In this document: positions 36,386-44,228 of the stretch, one piece after another
Numbering within the stretch: position 1 is the stretch's first letter
Layout of the letters: each line of letters opens with the position of its first letter
Translations under genes and position numbers: made by a program
Assembly (NCBI GenBank): GCA_037440405.1
Contig: JBBIUE010000011.1
Location: 1-64,000, forward strand
Origin: JANMGV01 sp037440405
GTDB taxonomy: Bacteria > Planctomycetota > Planctomycetia > Pirellulales > Pirellulaceae
Length of the DNA stretch: 64,000 bases
Direction of reading: 5' to 3'
The notes under the pieces: model-generated
The model's input: only the letters and a program-made list of their open reading frames with translations
The model's database searches: none
What the model was told of the DNA's origin: nothing

Positions 36386-37912
36386 TCACCGAGCGAGTTG
36401 AAATTCAATTTTGGTCGGCATTTTCCCTGCAGCGACAACCGCTCCGGAGAGCGTAACGGCGTAGCCAACATCCAGAGGTTGAACTTGGTATTCAAAGTCG
36501 TTGCCTGTCGAGGGATCGAGAAGGGGAGGGACAACGTCAAGTTCCTGCAGATGGCTCGGAGGCTTCCCGCCGTGTGCGGCCGCGTGCATGCGTATGGCTT
36601 CCATGGTCATCAGCATTCGGTGTCGCTGCTGGCAAGTTCGATGTGCTGACAAGGCAAGGTCAACGGCAGGTTGATACTGTTCGGCGAACAGGTTTCCAGG
36701 GGACAAGGACGTTTCCTGAGGGGCCTTCGTCGTCGCGTTTGCAAGTCGATCGGACCATGTCGTCGAGACACGGTTTTCCAATAAGGCGCGACCCTGCCGT
36801 TGGTCCGTCGCTATTCGAAAATCGTGGAGCATATCGATGGCCAAGAGCCGCCATTTGGGAAGCGTGTTGAGCCTCTCTTCGGTCCAACCCGACTGTTTCA
36901 ATCGTTTTCTCGCTTCATCCATGTCGACGGCTGCCAGCATGAGCAAGGGATTACTGCTTCCCTCTGCCGCAGTTTGCTGAAACTGCTTTCGCGATTGCCG
37001 CCACAGTCGTTCCCACTCGGCGTCGTCGATGTCTTGGCGATCTGCTAAGAAGAGCGCAGGCAAGACCTCCTCGACAGCCGATACCTCGTAATCGATGGCA
37101 CGATGCATACCGATCAAGGTGCTTTCCGGGACCGTCGCCAACGCCCAATAAGCATTTGGGAATGCTTCGATCTCGATACAAGCTAGTACGGCGGAATGCA
37201 TGCTGCCGAAAATGGAAAGAGCAACCAAATGTTGAAGGATCGTATCTCCGTGCAAAGCAAACTCCGCCAATCGAAACCCTGCCTGAAGCGATTGAAAGGA
37301 CCGTGCGATCCGCCCTTTTTTGGCGTGGATGATCGAATCACAGTGGAGCAATCTTGCGAGCTGACGCGCCTGCTGCACTTCTGGCAAGAGGATGGAGTAA
37401 GCTTCGCTACTATTTAGATCCGGCGTCCGCAGGTTCCACCGCAAGTCGTCACAATGTGCCAGTTCATCCAATTCGCGCAGTACCGGAGCAAACGTTTCGA
37501 GCATCGATTCGACCTCCTGGACGTTCCACTCGGTCCAATCACGCATCTCCACGTTCGCTGTCCAGCGGCTCCTGAATTCCACAGGTTGTAGCTGGAACAG
37601 CATGGCAGCTCTCGCAAAATGGACGCCGGCTGTTCCAACGCGGATCTGTCGCGGCGAGGGATAGCAACGGTACTGAAACCGGCTATTCGGCTCGTTGGCT
37701 GGTTTTAGAATCGGCACCTTCTTTCCCGCGTCGGTTTCGGGGGCGGACATTGGAGCTCGTTGCTGACTCTTGGCCTGCAATTCTTCAATGGTCATACCTG
37801 AACCCAACGGTTGGCTGGGTGGCGGCTGCTGACCCAAGGCGTTATGGGCTACCATCAGAGCGAGCAGCAAACAATCGAACAATCTTGCTGAAGGTGCATG
37901 CGTTTTTGTCAT
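36386..37912 (-). CDS. Exported protein of unknown function
   Basis: A protein of 508 residues with a signal peptide (RLFDCLLLALMVAHNALGQ). After a Pro/Gln-rich linker the bulk is helical and acidic, with tetratricopeptide-like spacing in places (QQARQLARLLHCDSIIHAKK, FQSLQAGFRLAEFALHGDTI) but no repeat I can assign with confidence. The C-terminus has MEAIRMHAAAHGGKPPSHLQ and DPSTGNDFEYQVQPL, a short motif also seen in DUF1559-type and other planctomycete exported proteins. It is the third gene of the ECF sigma-factor operon. No enzyme motif seen. Confidence 0.75.
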   Translation of the reverse strand: MTKTHAPSARLFDCLLLALMVAHNALGQQPPPSQPLGSGMTIEELQAKSQQRAPMSAPETDAGKKVPILKPANEPNSRFQYRCYPSPRQIRVGTAGVHFARAAMLFQLQPVEFRSRWTANVEMRDWTEWNVQEVESMLETFAPVLRELDELAHCDDLRWNLRTPDLNSSEAYSILLPEVQQARQLARLLHCDSIIHAKKGRIARSFQSLQAGFRLAEFALHGDTILQHLVALSIFGSMHSAVLACIEIEAFPNAYWALATVPESTLIGMHRAIDYEVSAVEEVLPALFLADRQDIDDAEWERLWRQSRKQFQQTAAEGSSNPLLMLAAVDMDEARKRLKQSGWTEERLNTLPKWRLLAIDMLHDFRIATDQRQGRALLENRVSTTWSDRLANATTKAPQETSLSPGNLFAEQYQPAVDLALSAHRTCQQRHRMLMTMEAIRMHAAAHGGKPPSHLQELDVVPPLLDPSTGNDFEYQVQPLDVGYAVTLSGAVVAAGKMPTKIEFQLAR

Positions 37913-37949
37913 TTTTGTTCCAATTCGAAGGCGGCTTTTGAAAGACGGG

Positions 37950-38756
37950 TCAAAGCAAACTTTCTTTCAGAAGCTGTGCGTAGGTTGAGCGAATCTGATC
38001 AACACTGGTAGACTCGGGATTCGTAAACTTCAAGGACTCCGCATCTCGTGATACATGTCGTATGGGGCGTGACCACTCTTCAGCGGGAAGGAATCCAAGT
38101 GTGCTACAGAATCGTCTCCATCCTTGTGCCACTTGATTTTGATTCGCGCCCGCAACGATTCGTTTCGAGCTGGGATTTTCTGGATCAAGATACGGCACGG
38201 GAGAGGACGGAAACGTAGACCGAAAACCATACCAGAGTTTCAGCGCCGCTTCGAGCGATTGGGAGTCCGAAGACGCTTCTGCAGCGAAGTCGAAACGGCT
38301 GATCGAATCGCGTTCAGGAGAGGATTCGACACCTACCTTCTCAGTGTGTTGCTGACTTGATACTTCTTCAGACACTGCGGCAGAACCACCGTTCACCGCG
38401 AGCTCCGCGGAAGCATCGGAATGGATAGTGGCAGGACTGGCTAGGGTGACGGATCGCGACGCAAACACGCCTTCTCCATCACGAAGTGATTCGAACCGAG
38501 GCATCATCAAAAACGTCACCATGCTGGCAGCGATCCCAAGAGCGGCACCACCGACGAACGCTTGCCATGACTTTCTGTGCGCTGAGGCCACCGGCCCAGC
38601 CCCAGCGCTTTGATTCAGACACGCTTCCCAACCTGCTCGGTAGAACGTCACCGCTGGGTCCATCGCCTCGCTGGAAGGCAAAAGTCGTTTCAACGAGAAT
38701 TCCAACTCTCGATTCTCAAACTCATCATCAGCGTTCAGTCGATTTTCGCGGTTCAT
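37950..38756 (-). CDS. Single-span membrane protein, candidate anti-sigma factor
   Basis: A protein of 268 residues: an acidic cytoplasmic-type N-terminus (MNRENRLNADDEFENRELEF), one membrane helix around residues 66-86 (WQAFVGGAALGIAASMVTFLM), and an extracytoplasmic C-terminal part. The topology and the place directly after an ECF sigma gene fit an anti-sigma factor, but the zinc-binding HxxxCxxC motif of the common type is absent, so this is inference from position. GAGGAT lies 6 nt before the ATG. The ATG originally overlapped the sigma-factor stop, before a mobile element separated the two genes. Confidence 0.7.
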   Translation of the reverse strand: MNRENRLNADDEFENRELEFSLKRLLPSSEAMDPAVTFYRAGWEACLNQSAGAGPVASAHRKSWQAFVGGAALGIAASMVTFLMMPRFESLRDGEGVFASRSVTLASPATIHSDASAELAVNGGSAAVSEEVSSQQHTEKVGVESSPERDSISRFDFAAEASSDSQSLEAALKLWYGFRSTFPSSPVPYLDPENPSSKRIVAGANQNQVAQGWRRFCSTLGFLPAEEWSRPIRHVSRDAESLKFTNPESTSVDQIRSTYAQLLKESLL

Positions 38757-38785
38757 GTTAAATCCTCATTCCGCTTCGTTGCGTC

Positions 38786-38923
38786 GTAACCGTTCACGAC
38801 TCACGCGCGGGCCGCCGCAATTTTGGCGGTTGGAACGGATATGTTTCGCCAAGTTGTAATTCGCCAAAATTGCTCTGGCCCTGCGGTTAAACGAAGAGCC
38901 TGACTCCATTCGTGAACGCTTAC
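38786..38923. mobile_element. 138-bp GTAA-ended miniature element with target duplication
   Basis: The left end is GTAACCGTTCACGA (38786-38799) and the right end TCGTGAACGCTTAC (38910-38923), inverted repeats with one mismatch. GTTGCGTC is duplicated perfectly on both sides (38778-38785 and 38924-38931), so insertion made an 8-bp target duplication. IS66 elements have GTAA ends and 8-bp duplications, which suggests mobilisation by an IS66 transposase. An internal hairpin pairs GCAATTTTGGCG (38817-38828) with CGCCAAAATTGC (38862-38873), outside which GGGCC and GGCCC also pair. No coding capacity. The element supplies the present TAA stop of the sigma-factor gene. Confidence 0.88.
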
Positions 38924-39420
38924 GTTGCGTCTCTGCCACATTGATGTATCAAGTGATTTCGAATAGTATCCAGGGCTTCTCGATATCGGCGATGAACCGT
39001 CGAAGCCGGCATATCAAGGATTTCTGCGATTTTGCGAAAGGGTAAGTTGTTCCATAGGTGCGCGACGACAATCTCTCGGAGTTCCGTGGGAAGCGACCGA
39101 AGTGCTACTTCGCAATCCGTCCCCGAAAGTTCGAGGTCATTCGTCTCAGTCGTGGTGAACCACTGACCCTCCGGACGGGCTGCTCGCTGCTCTCGTACCT
39201 GACTTCTTCCATCCCGGCGAGCGTGATCGATGGACAGGTTGCGAACGACGCGAGCTAACCACGCATGAGCATCTTCGGGCTCAGGGTCCTCCGAGGCCAA
39301 GCGAATAAAGGCTTCCTGAACGCAATCATCGGCGGAAAGACATCTCATCCGAGCGAGTAGCCGAAGCGAGGATGCGTGCTGGTGCCACAGCTCCGCGAGC
39401 TTCGACGCACTGATGGGCAT
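38920..39420 (-). CDS. ECF-type RNA polymerase sigma factor, C-terminus altered
   Basis: A sigma-70 family protein of 166 residues. Region 2 is LLARMRCLSADDCVQEAFIR with AHAWLARVVRNLSIDHARRD; region 4 is LPTELREIVVAHLWNNLPFR followed by KIAEILDMPASTVHRRYREA. Length and the absence of regions 1 and 3 mark the extracytoplasmic function class. The ATG at 39420 has GGGAG 7 nt upstream. The TAA stop lies in the end of the inserted mobile element. Without the insertion the protein would continue past RDAT as KRNEDLT and stop at a TGA overlapping the ATG of the membrane protein. It likely controls the three genes after it. Confidence 0.87.
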   Translation of the reverse strand: MPISASKLAELWHQHASSLRLLARMRCLSADDCVQEAFIRLASEDPEPEDAHAWLARVVRNLSIDHARRDGRSQVREQRAARPEGQWFTTTETNDLELSGTDCEVALRSLPTELREIVVAHLWNNLPFRKIAEILDMPASTVHRRYREALDTIRNHLIHQCGRDAT

Positions 39421-39678
39421 GTCATCTCTCCCGAAGGCTTGTTCAGAAATCGCCGTCACTCAGAAAACTAGACGTCATCCTCATACCGTTGTCCGACAAA
39501 TTGCGACAATCGCCAAGAATCCGGGAATTTCCTCCTGCACGCTTGGGATTCCAGCTTGACCGAACCCGATCGCCAAGCTTTCATCATAAGGCACTTACAA
39601 ACCACAGAGATTTGCCCAGCTCACGCCTATCTACGCCTATCTATTTGCCGTGCTTTCTCCATTCCTTCGAGCGAAATC

Positions 39679-41055
39679 ATGATTTTTCCCCACTTGTTCA
39701 AGCATGTCGGACTGTTGTCGATCTTGTTCGTCACAACTGCAACTTCATTGGTGATCGTCGCGAATGCCCAAGATCGTCAGGCTTCGCAATTGCAGACGCT
39801 TGCGCTTCCTGAAACCGATGAAGGATTGCCAGGGGCTGGCCCGATTCGTCGCTACGACTGGTTTCGCAATCTTTGGCTTCAAAGACGGTCCGCTTGGATG
39901 AAGCAGCGCGATGGTGCGCAGGGTTCGTTGGTGTTCTTGGGAGATTCCATCACGCAGGGGTGGGGAGAAAACCTCGACGAACGATTTGGAAGCAGGATCG
40001 CCAATCGAGGTATCAGTGGCGATACCACTCGCGGTATGCTGCTACGTCTAGGAGACGATGTCTTGGCTCTGCGACCATCGGGTATCGTTATGTTGATGGG
40101 TACCAACGACATCGAAGAAGGTGCCGATCCAGCGACGATTGTGAACAACATCCAACTCATCGTTGAACGATGCTACAAGCATCGAGATGATTTGCCGATC
40201 GTGCTTTGCCTCGTTTTTCCGAGTTCACCCCAAATGCGGCGTCCCCCAGAGACTATCCAATCGGTCAACGATGGACTTCGAAAAGCATTCAAGGGAAACC
40301 GTCAAGTAACCTTGTTGGACACTTGGACATTGTTCGCTGGTCCAGATAACAATGCGAAGCTAGAAGACATGCCGGATCTGCTGCACTTGAACGAAGCTGG
40401 CTACAAGAAATGGGAAAAAGCGTTGGTGCCCATTTTGGAGACATTGGCACTCGTGCCGGTCGCTTCGGAAGACTTCGAGCCCGAAGCCGGATTTGAGACG
40501 CTTTTCAACGGAGATGACCTCACGGGTTGGGGTTTTCAGAAAACCTCGTTGGAAGATCGTCAAGCACGTGCGAATTGGCTTGATCGCAATCCCGGAGCGG
40601 CTGAGTGGCCGTTGGTGGATGAGCCGATTTGGTTCGACGGAGAAACGCAAAGCGATGATGGGAGGTTCGTCGCCAGGCACAACCGGATCGTGGTAACCAC
40701 ACCGAGCGCGGGTAGACGCATCCAGGTCCTTTCAACGAAAAAGGAATTCAATCAGGATTTTGTGCTTCGGCTCGAATTTCGGGCGACGCCGAACGCCGAT
40801 AGTGGGATCTTTATTCGCGGCAAACAACTTCAATGTCGCGACTACGCGCTGGCGGGACCTTACAAGGAACTCGCAAATTATCGACCGCAGGACTGGAACG
40901 CAATCGAAATTCGAGTCACAGGTACAAAGGCTCAATGCACCTGCAATGGCGAAGTTTTGGAAGAGGCGATGGAGATTCCTCAAGCGGGGCCGATCGGTTT
41001 TGAAGGTGATCGCGGCCAAGTTGAATACCGCCGCATTCGGGTTCAGTCTTTCTGA
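39679..41055 (+). CDS. GDSL-type esterase fused to DUF1080 domain
   Basis: An exported protein of about 458 residues with two domains. After a signal peptide (FKHVGLLSILFVTTATSLVI), a SGNH/GDSL hydrolase covers roughly residues 65-260: the catalytic Ser is in VFLGDSITQGW, Gly/Asn motifs are RGISGDTTRGML and MLMGTNDIEEG, and the Asp-x-x-His motif is DLLHLNEAGY. Then comes a DUF1080 (3-keto-disaccharide hydrolase-like, LamG-type fold) domain: FETLFNGDDLTGWGFQKTS, FVLRLEFRATPNADSGIFIR, QDWNAIEIRVTGTKAQCTCN, EYRRIRV. The fusion suggests deacetylation or de-esterification of a polysaccharide bound by the second domain. Start ATG at 39679. Confidence 0.88.
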   Translation: MIFPHLFKHVGLLSILFVTTATSLVIVANAQDRQASQLQTLALPETDEGLPGAGPIRRYDWFRNLWLQRRSAWMKQRDGAQGSLVFLGDSITQGWGENLDERFGSRIANRGISGDTTRGMLLRLGDDVLALRPSGIVMLMGTNDIEEGADPATIVNNIQLIVERCYKHRDDLPIVLCLVFPSSPQMRRPPETIQSVNDGLRKAFKGNRQVTLLDTWTLFAGPDNNAKLEDMPDLLHLNEAGYKKWEKALVPILETLALVPVASEDFEPEAGFETLFNGDDLTGWGFQKTSLEDRQARANWLDRNPGAAEWPLVDEPIWFDGETQSDDGRFVARHNRIVVTTPSAGRRIQVLSTKKEFNQDFVLRLEFRATPNADSGIFIRGKQLQCRDYALAGPYKELANYRPQDWNAIEIRVTGTKAQCTCNGEVLEEAMEIPQAGPIGFEGDRGQVEYRRIRVQSF

Positions 41056-41177
41056 GCAATGTAACTGCGCGATAACGCCTACCGATTGCAACGTCTTGGC
41101 GAGCCGTCGAGTTTCGACAACAATGTTCGCTCTCATTACGTAACCGTATCAACTTGCATTCGAGAGGCTGATTTCCA

Positions 41178-41690
41178 ATGGCAAACGTGACGTTCAAGGG
41201 AACTCCCATGACTTTGGTGGGCAAGGAATTGACTCCTGGATCCGCTGCTCCGCCGTTCACCATTCACTATTTCGAAGGTGGACTCAAGACGATTACCCAA
41301 GATGATTTGAAAGGCAAGCCGACCTTAGTCAGCGTGGTTCCTTCGCTGGACACAGGCGTCTGCCAAATTCAAACCAAGAAGTTCAATCAGGAGTTGTCGG
41401 CGTTGGGAGACAAGATTAACGCGCTCACCGTAAGTCGAGATCTGCCTTTCGCGATGAACCGCTTTTGCGGTGCGGAGGATATCAAGTCAATGAGAGTCGG
41501 AAGCGATTATCAGGACGGGAGTTTTGGACGAGCCTGGGGCGTCATGATGGATGAGTTGAAATTGCTCTGCCGTGCCGTTTTTGTGCTCGATTCCCAGGGA
41601 AAAGTTGTTTACTCGGAGATTGTTCCAGAAGTGACGCAAGAGCCCAACTACACTCCGGCACTCGATGCGTTGAAAGGTTGTCTCGCTTAG
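41178..41690 (+). CDS. tpx: Thiol peroxidase Tpx
   Basis: An atypical 2-Cys peroxiredoxin of 170 residues that reduces peroxides with thioredoxin. The peroxidatic cysteine is C62 in PSLDTGVCQIQTKKFN; the resolving cysteine is C97 in FCGAEDI. Other family segments are MANVTFKGTPMTLVGKEL at the N-terminus, VSRDLPFAMNRFC, and VYSEIVPEVTQEPNYTPALD at the end. Full length for the family. Cytoplasmic or periplasmic location cannot be told, but no signal peptide is seen. It is a single gene 120 bp after the GDSL-DUF1080 gene. Confidence 0.95.
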   Translation: MANVTFKGTPMTLVGKELTPGSAAPPFTIHYFEGGLKTITQDDLKGKPTLVSVVPSLDTGVCQIQTKKFNQELSALGDKINALTVSRDLPFAMNRFCGAEDIKSMRVGSDYQDGSFGRAWGVMMDELKLLCRAVFVLDSQGKVVYSEIVPEVTQEPNYTPALDALKGCLA

Positions 41691-42018
41691 CCGATCCTCG
41701 GAGCACTTGGCCGCGAAACGATTCCAGAGGTGAAAGCAACGCTCTGTGTTGAGCCAAGACACCTACCTTGTAGAATCAAAGTAACAGATCTGAATTTAAC
41801 GAGCGTCTGATTGGAAGAATATCTCGAAGTGCAGGCGAGAGGCGTCGTTACTGAAATCGCGCCCTCGACTGCCTTCGGTTGGAATTGGTACCAGCTCATC
41901 AGCCACGGTCGAGGACTTTGCGGTTCGATCGGAACAGGAAGGGGCACAGGTGACAATAGAGAAGTGGCGCAAATTTCCAGTTTTTTTCACTTTATGTGAA
42001 GCTTTGCCGAGATTTCAA

Positions 42019-42048
42019 TTGACTTGGCCTTGCTTTCCTCTCAATAAT
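42019..42048 (+). promoter_or_regulatory. Sigma-70-type promoter candidate for the RRM gene
   Basis: TTGACT at 42019-42024 and AATAAT at 42043-42048 are separated by 18 bp. They match the -35 and -10 consensus well for this GC content, and the predicted start near 42055 gives a leader of about 175 nt before the GTG start of the RRM gene. Confidence 0.5.
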
Positions 42049-42201
42049 CTGGGCTCGTTTAAGCCGGTTCTCATCTGCGTAGCGTTGAGGGGATTTAGTT
42101 TCCCTTGGCAGTGTATGTAGCATCAATCATTCGCCACAGGCATTGACCAGCAACTTGTGGGGAATTGGGGATCGGTTGGTTCATGCTGGTGATATGGTAT
42201 G

Positions 42202-42213
42202 GGCCTTCGGGCC
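42202..42213 (+). promoter_or_regulatory. UUCG-loop hairpin just before the ribosome binding site
   Basis: GGCC-TTCG-GGCC forms a 4-bp GC stem closed by a C(UUCG)G tetraloop, an exceptionally stable fold in RNA. It ends 6 nt before AAGGAG (42220-42225), so it may affect access to the ribosome binding site of the RRM gene. Confidence 0.45.
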
Positions 42214-42232
42214 GTTTCGAAGGAGTTTGTTG

Positions 42233-42592
42233 GTGACGAATATTTATGTTGGGAACCTGTCGTATCGTGCTACCGAGGATGAATTGCGACAGGCTTTTGG
42301 ACGGTATGGACAGGTTAGTTCGGTGAGCATCATCACCGACCGAGAAACTGGGCGTTCGCGAGGCTTTGCTTTCGTCGAAATGCCAAACGATAGTGAGGCC
42401 AAAGCGGCCATTGATGGTTTGAATCAGCAAGAGGTTGCTGGCAGGCGAGTTTCGATCAACGAAGCTCGTCCACGTGAGAATCGCTCCGGCGGTGGCGGCG
42501 GAGGTGGAGGTGGCGGCGGAGGCCGTCGATTCCGCTCCGGTGGCCGTGGTGAATACCAGGGCCGAGGCGATAGCAATTATTATCGCGACTAA
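42233..42592 (+). CDS. RNA-binding RRM protein with glycine-rich tail
   Basis: A protein of 119 residues with one RNA recognition motif: RNP2 is NIYVGNLSY (residues 3-11) and RNP1 is RSRGFAFVEM (about residues 43-52). The tail is SGGGGGGGGGGGG (an unbroken glycine run of twelve) followed by RRFRSGGRGEYQGRG, an RGG-like basic region. Such proteins are found in cyanobacteria and planctomycetes, where some are cold-induced RNA chaperones. Start is GTG at 42233 with AAGGAG 7 nt upstream. It is monocistronic, with its own promoter and terminator. Confidence 0.9.
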   Translation: MTNIYVGNLSYRATEDELRQAFGRYGQVSSVSIITDRETGRSRGFAFVEMPNDSEAKAAIDGLNQQEVAGRRVSINEARPRENRSGGGGGGGGGGGGRRFRSGGRGEYQGRGDSNYYRD

Positions 42593-42626
42593 CACTCCTT
42601 CAAATTGCGCGCGGTTGATCATGATG

Positions 42627-42660
42627 AAGTTCCGGTGTCAAAAGCATCGGAACTTTTTTT
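42627..42660 (+). terminator. Rho-independent terminator after the RRM gene
   Basis: AAGTTCCG (42627-42634) pairs with CGGAACTT (42648-42655) and runs into seven or more Ts. It lies 35 bp after the stop of the RRM gene. Confidence 0.85.
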
Positions 42661-42736
42661 ATGAAAGCAGAGGGCAGGAATGCGGATCGTATCCACGAGG
42701 GAACCAGAAGACCGAGTCGAAACTCTCGCTTCGCTG

Positions 42737-43528
42737 TCACTGGTTTAATCGAATGATGTAACAGTGTGCACCTGTAGGATCGGATATCATTGCGATACGT
42801 CCAACCTTGGGAACATCAAATGCTGGAACCGGATGCTGTCCGCCGGCTTTCAATGCCTGAGCGATGCAGGCCTCGACGTCCGGAACGAGAATGTAGATCG
42901 CCCAATGAGCTGGAGTATTTCCCCATTCGGCTGACATCGGCAGGATTCCCCCAAAGCGATTGTCCCCGACGCTGATTTCGGAGTAGCTTGCTGAGTCGAG
43001 CATTGGTAGAGGCGATTCTGAATACACCCATCCGAACAATGCCGAATAAAATTCGCGAGCCATGTTCGTCTCACGAGTCGCCAACTCGACCCACCCAATC
43101 GCGAAATCTTCATTCATCACAAAATTTCCGCCCTCGGTCGATTTCGATTGCCATAAACAGAAAACAGCTCCCGTCGGATCGCTGATGACACTCAGTCGGC
43201 CATGGCCGCTTACATCCATGGGATGAACGATCACGGCCCCTCCCAGCTCCGCAGCGCGTTGTGTCATGGCATCGCAATCGTCGACTGAGAAATAAACAGC
43301 CCAATGGGAGGGTACGCCCTGCGTCTTTTGCTCTTCCTGCATGCTGCAGAATGCGCCGATGCTGCCGTTGGCATTCGAAAGAAATGAATAAATACCGACC
43401 GGACCTAAGTCCATATCGCTTCGCTGCCAGCCGAAGACCGCCTCATAAAAGCGAAAACTCGCGTCCGTATCCGTGCTTGATAATTCGAACCAACATGGTG
43501 TTCCTTGACGAAACTCAGTGATCAACAA
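42737..43528 (-). CDS. Two-domain VOC (glyoxalase-like) protein
   Basis: A protein of about 263 residues made of two vicinal oxygen chelate modules. Module 1: GTPCWFELSSTDTDASFRFY, FGWQRSDMD, WAVYFSVDDCDAMTQRAAEL, ISDPTGAVFCLWQ. Module 2: IGWVELATRETNMAREFYSA, FGWVYSE, WAIYILVPDVEACIAQALKA, ISDPTGAHCYIIR. This is the bidomain type similar to hydroxylase-like VOC proteins; substrate unknown. The longer frame to 43765 has no similarity and overlaps the region before nuoA, so I start at TTG 43528 with GGGGA 7 nt upstream. The start is uncertain by some codons. Confidence 0.85.
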   Translation of the reverse strand: MLITEFRQGTPCWFELSSTDTDASFRFYEAVFGWQRSDMDLGPVGIYSFLSNANGSIGAFCSMQEEQKTQGVPSHWAVYFSVDDCDAMTQRAAELGGAVIVHPMDVSGHGRLSVISDPTGAVFCLWQSKSTEGGNFVMNEDFAIGWVELATRETNMAREFYSALFGWVYSESPLPMLDSASYSEISVGDNRFGGILPMSAEWGNTPAHWAIYILVPDVEACIAQALKAGGQHPVPAFDVPKVGRIAMISDPTGAHCYIIRLNQ

Positions 43529-43847
43529 AATATGTTCCCCTGCAAGATTGTTTGATTGTGAATGACCGAACAGCACATGGCTTGAACGATCGCAATTGTT
43601 CCGCCAGAGAACTCCAATTCTAACGTACTTCTCGCGAGAACGCTTCAGGAATGAAGAAGGTTTGGAAAGTCGGATCAACCTCGGAATGTCCCAGAGGTGG
43701 ATCGGCCCAGACATCTTGACGCAGCGGCTAAAATGCCTACGATATGACTTTGTGATTTTTTTCACAAAGTCCCAGCCCGCGCGCGGCTATGCGGATCTTT
43801 TGCGTCGAGTGTTTCCGCGAGAAAAGCTCACTTACGGGAGCGGTTAC

Positions 43848-44228
43848 GTGGCCGAATACATTCCCATTCTGGTTTGGTTGATCTGTTGCCTAGGATTTGC
43901 AGCGGTCAGCTTGATACTTCCGCATCTTGTCGCCCCCAGCAAGCGTACTCCGGTTAAAGGAATGCCCTATGAATCCGGTGTCGACCCTGTGGAAGACGCT
44001 CGTAAGCCGATGGACATCAAGTTCTATCTGATAGCGATTTTGTTCTTGGTATTCGACCTTGAACTCATATTCATCTACCCATGGGCAGTGGCATTCCGTA
44101 GCGAAGGCGGGCTCGCTCCTGAGATGCGACCGCTGGTCATGGTTGTTCTGCTGACTCTGATTTGGACGTTAGCAATCGCGTTTTTAATCGCATGGCGGAA
44201 AGGGGTGTTCGAATGGCGTCAAAACTAG
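43848..44228 (+). CDS. nuoA: NADH-quinone oxidoreductase subunit A
   Basis: A small membrane subunit of complex I, 126 residues with three transmembrane helices (IPILVWLICCLGFAAVSLIL, FYLIAILFLVFDLELIFIYP, PLVMVVLLTLIWTLAIAFLI). Between helices 1 and 2 is the conserved loop PYESGVDPVEDARKPMDIKF, near the quinone site. I start at GTG 43848 (GGGAG 7 nt upstream) because this gives family length; the open frame extends further upstream without similarity. It is the first gene of the complete nuo operon and overlaps nuoB by 16 bp. Confidence 0.93.
   Translation: MAEYIPILVWLICCLGFAAVSLILPHLVAPSKRTPVKGMPYESGVDPVEDARKPMDIKFYLIAILFLVFDLELIFIYPWAVAFRSEGGLAPEMRPLVMVVLLTLIWTLAIAFLIAWRKGVFEWRQN

Larger units (their letters stand above)
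41691..42232. other. Intergenic region with RRM gene promoter and leader
   Basis: About 540 bases. The first 330 contain only short open frames without recognisable content. The rest holds a promoter candidate at 42019-42048 and a leader of about 170 nt before the RRM gene, long enough to carry regulatory RNA structure. Confidence 0.5.
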
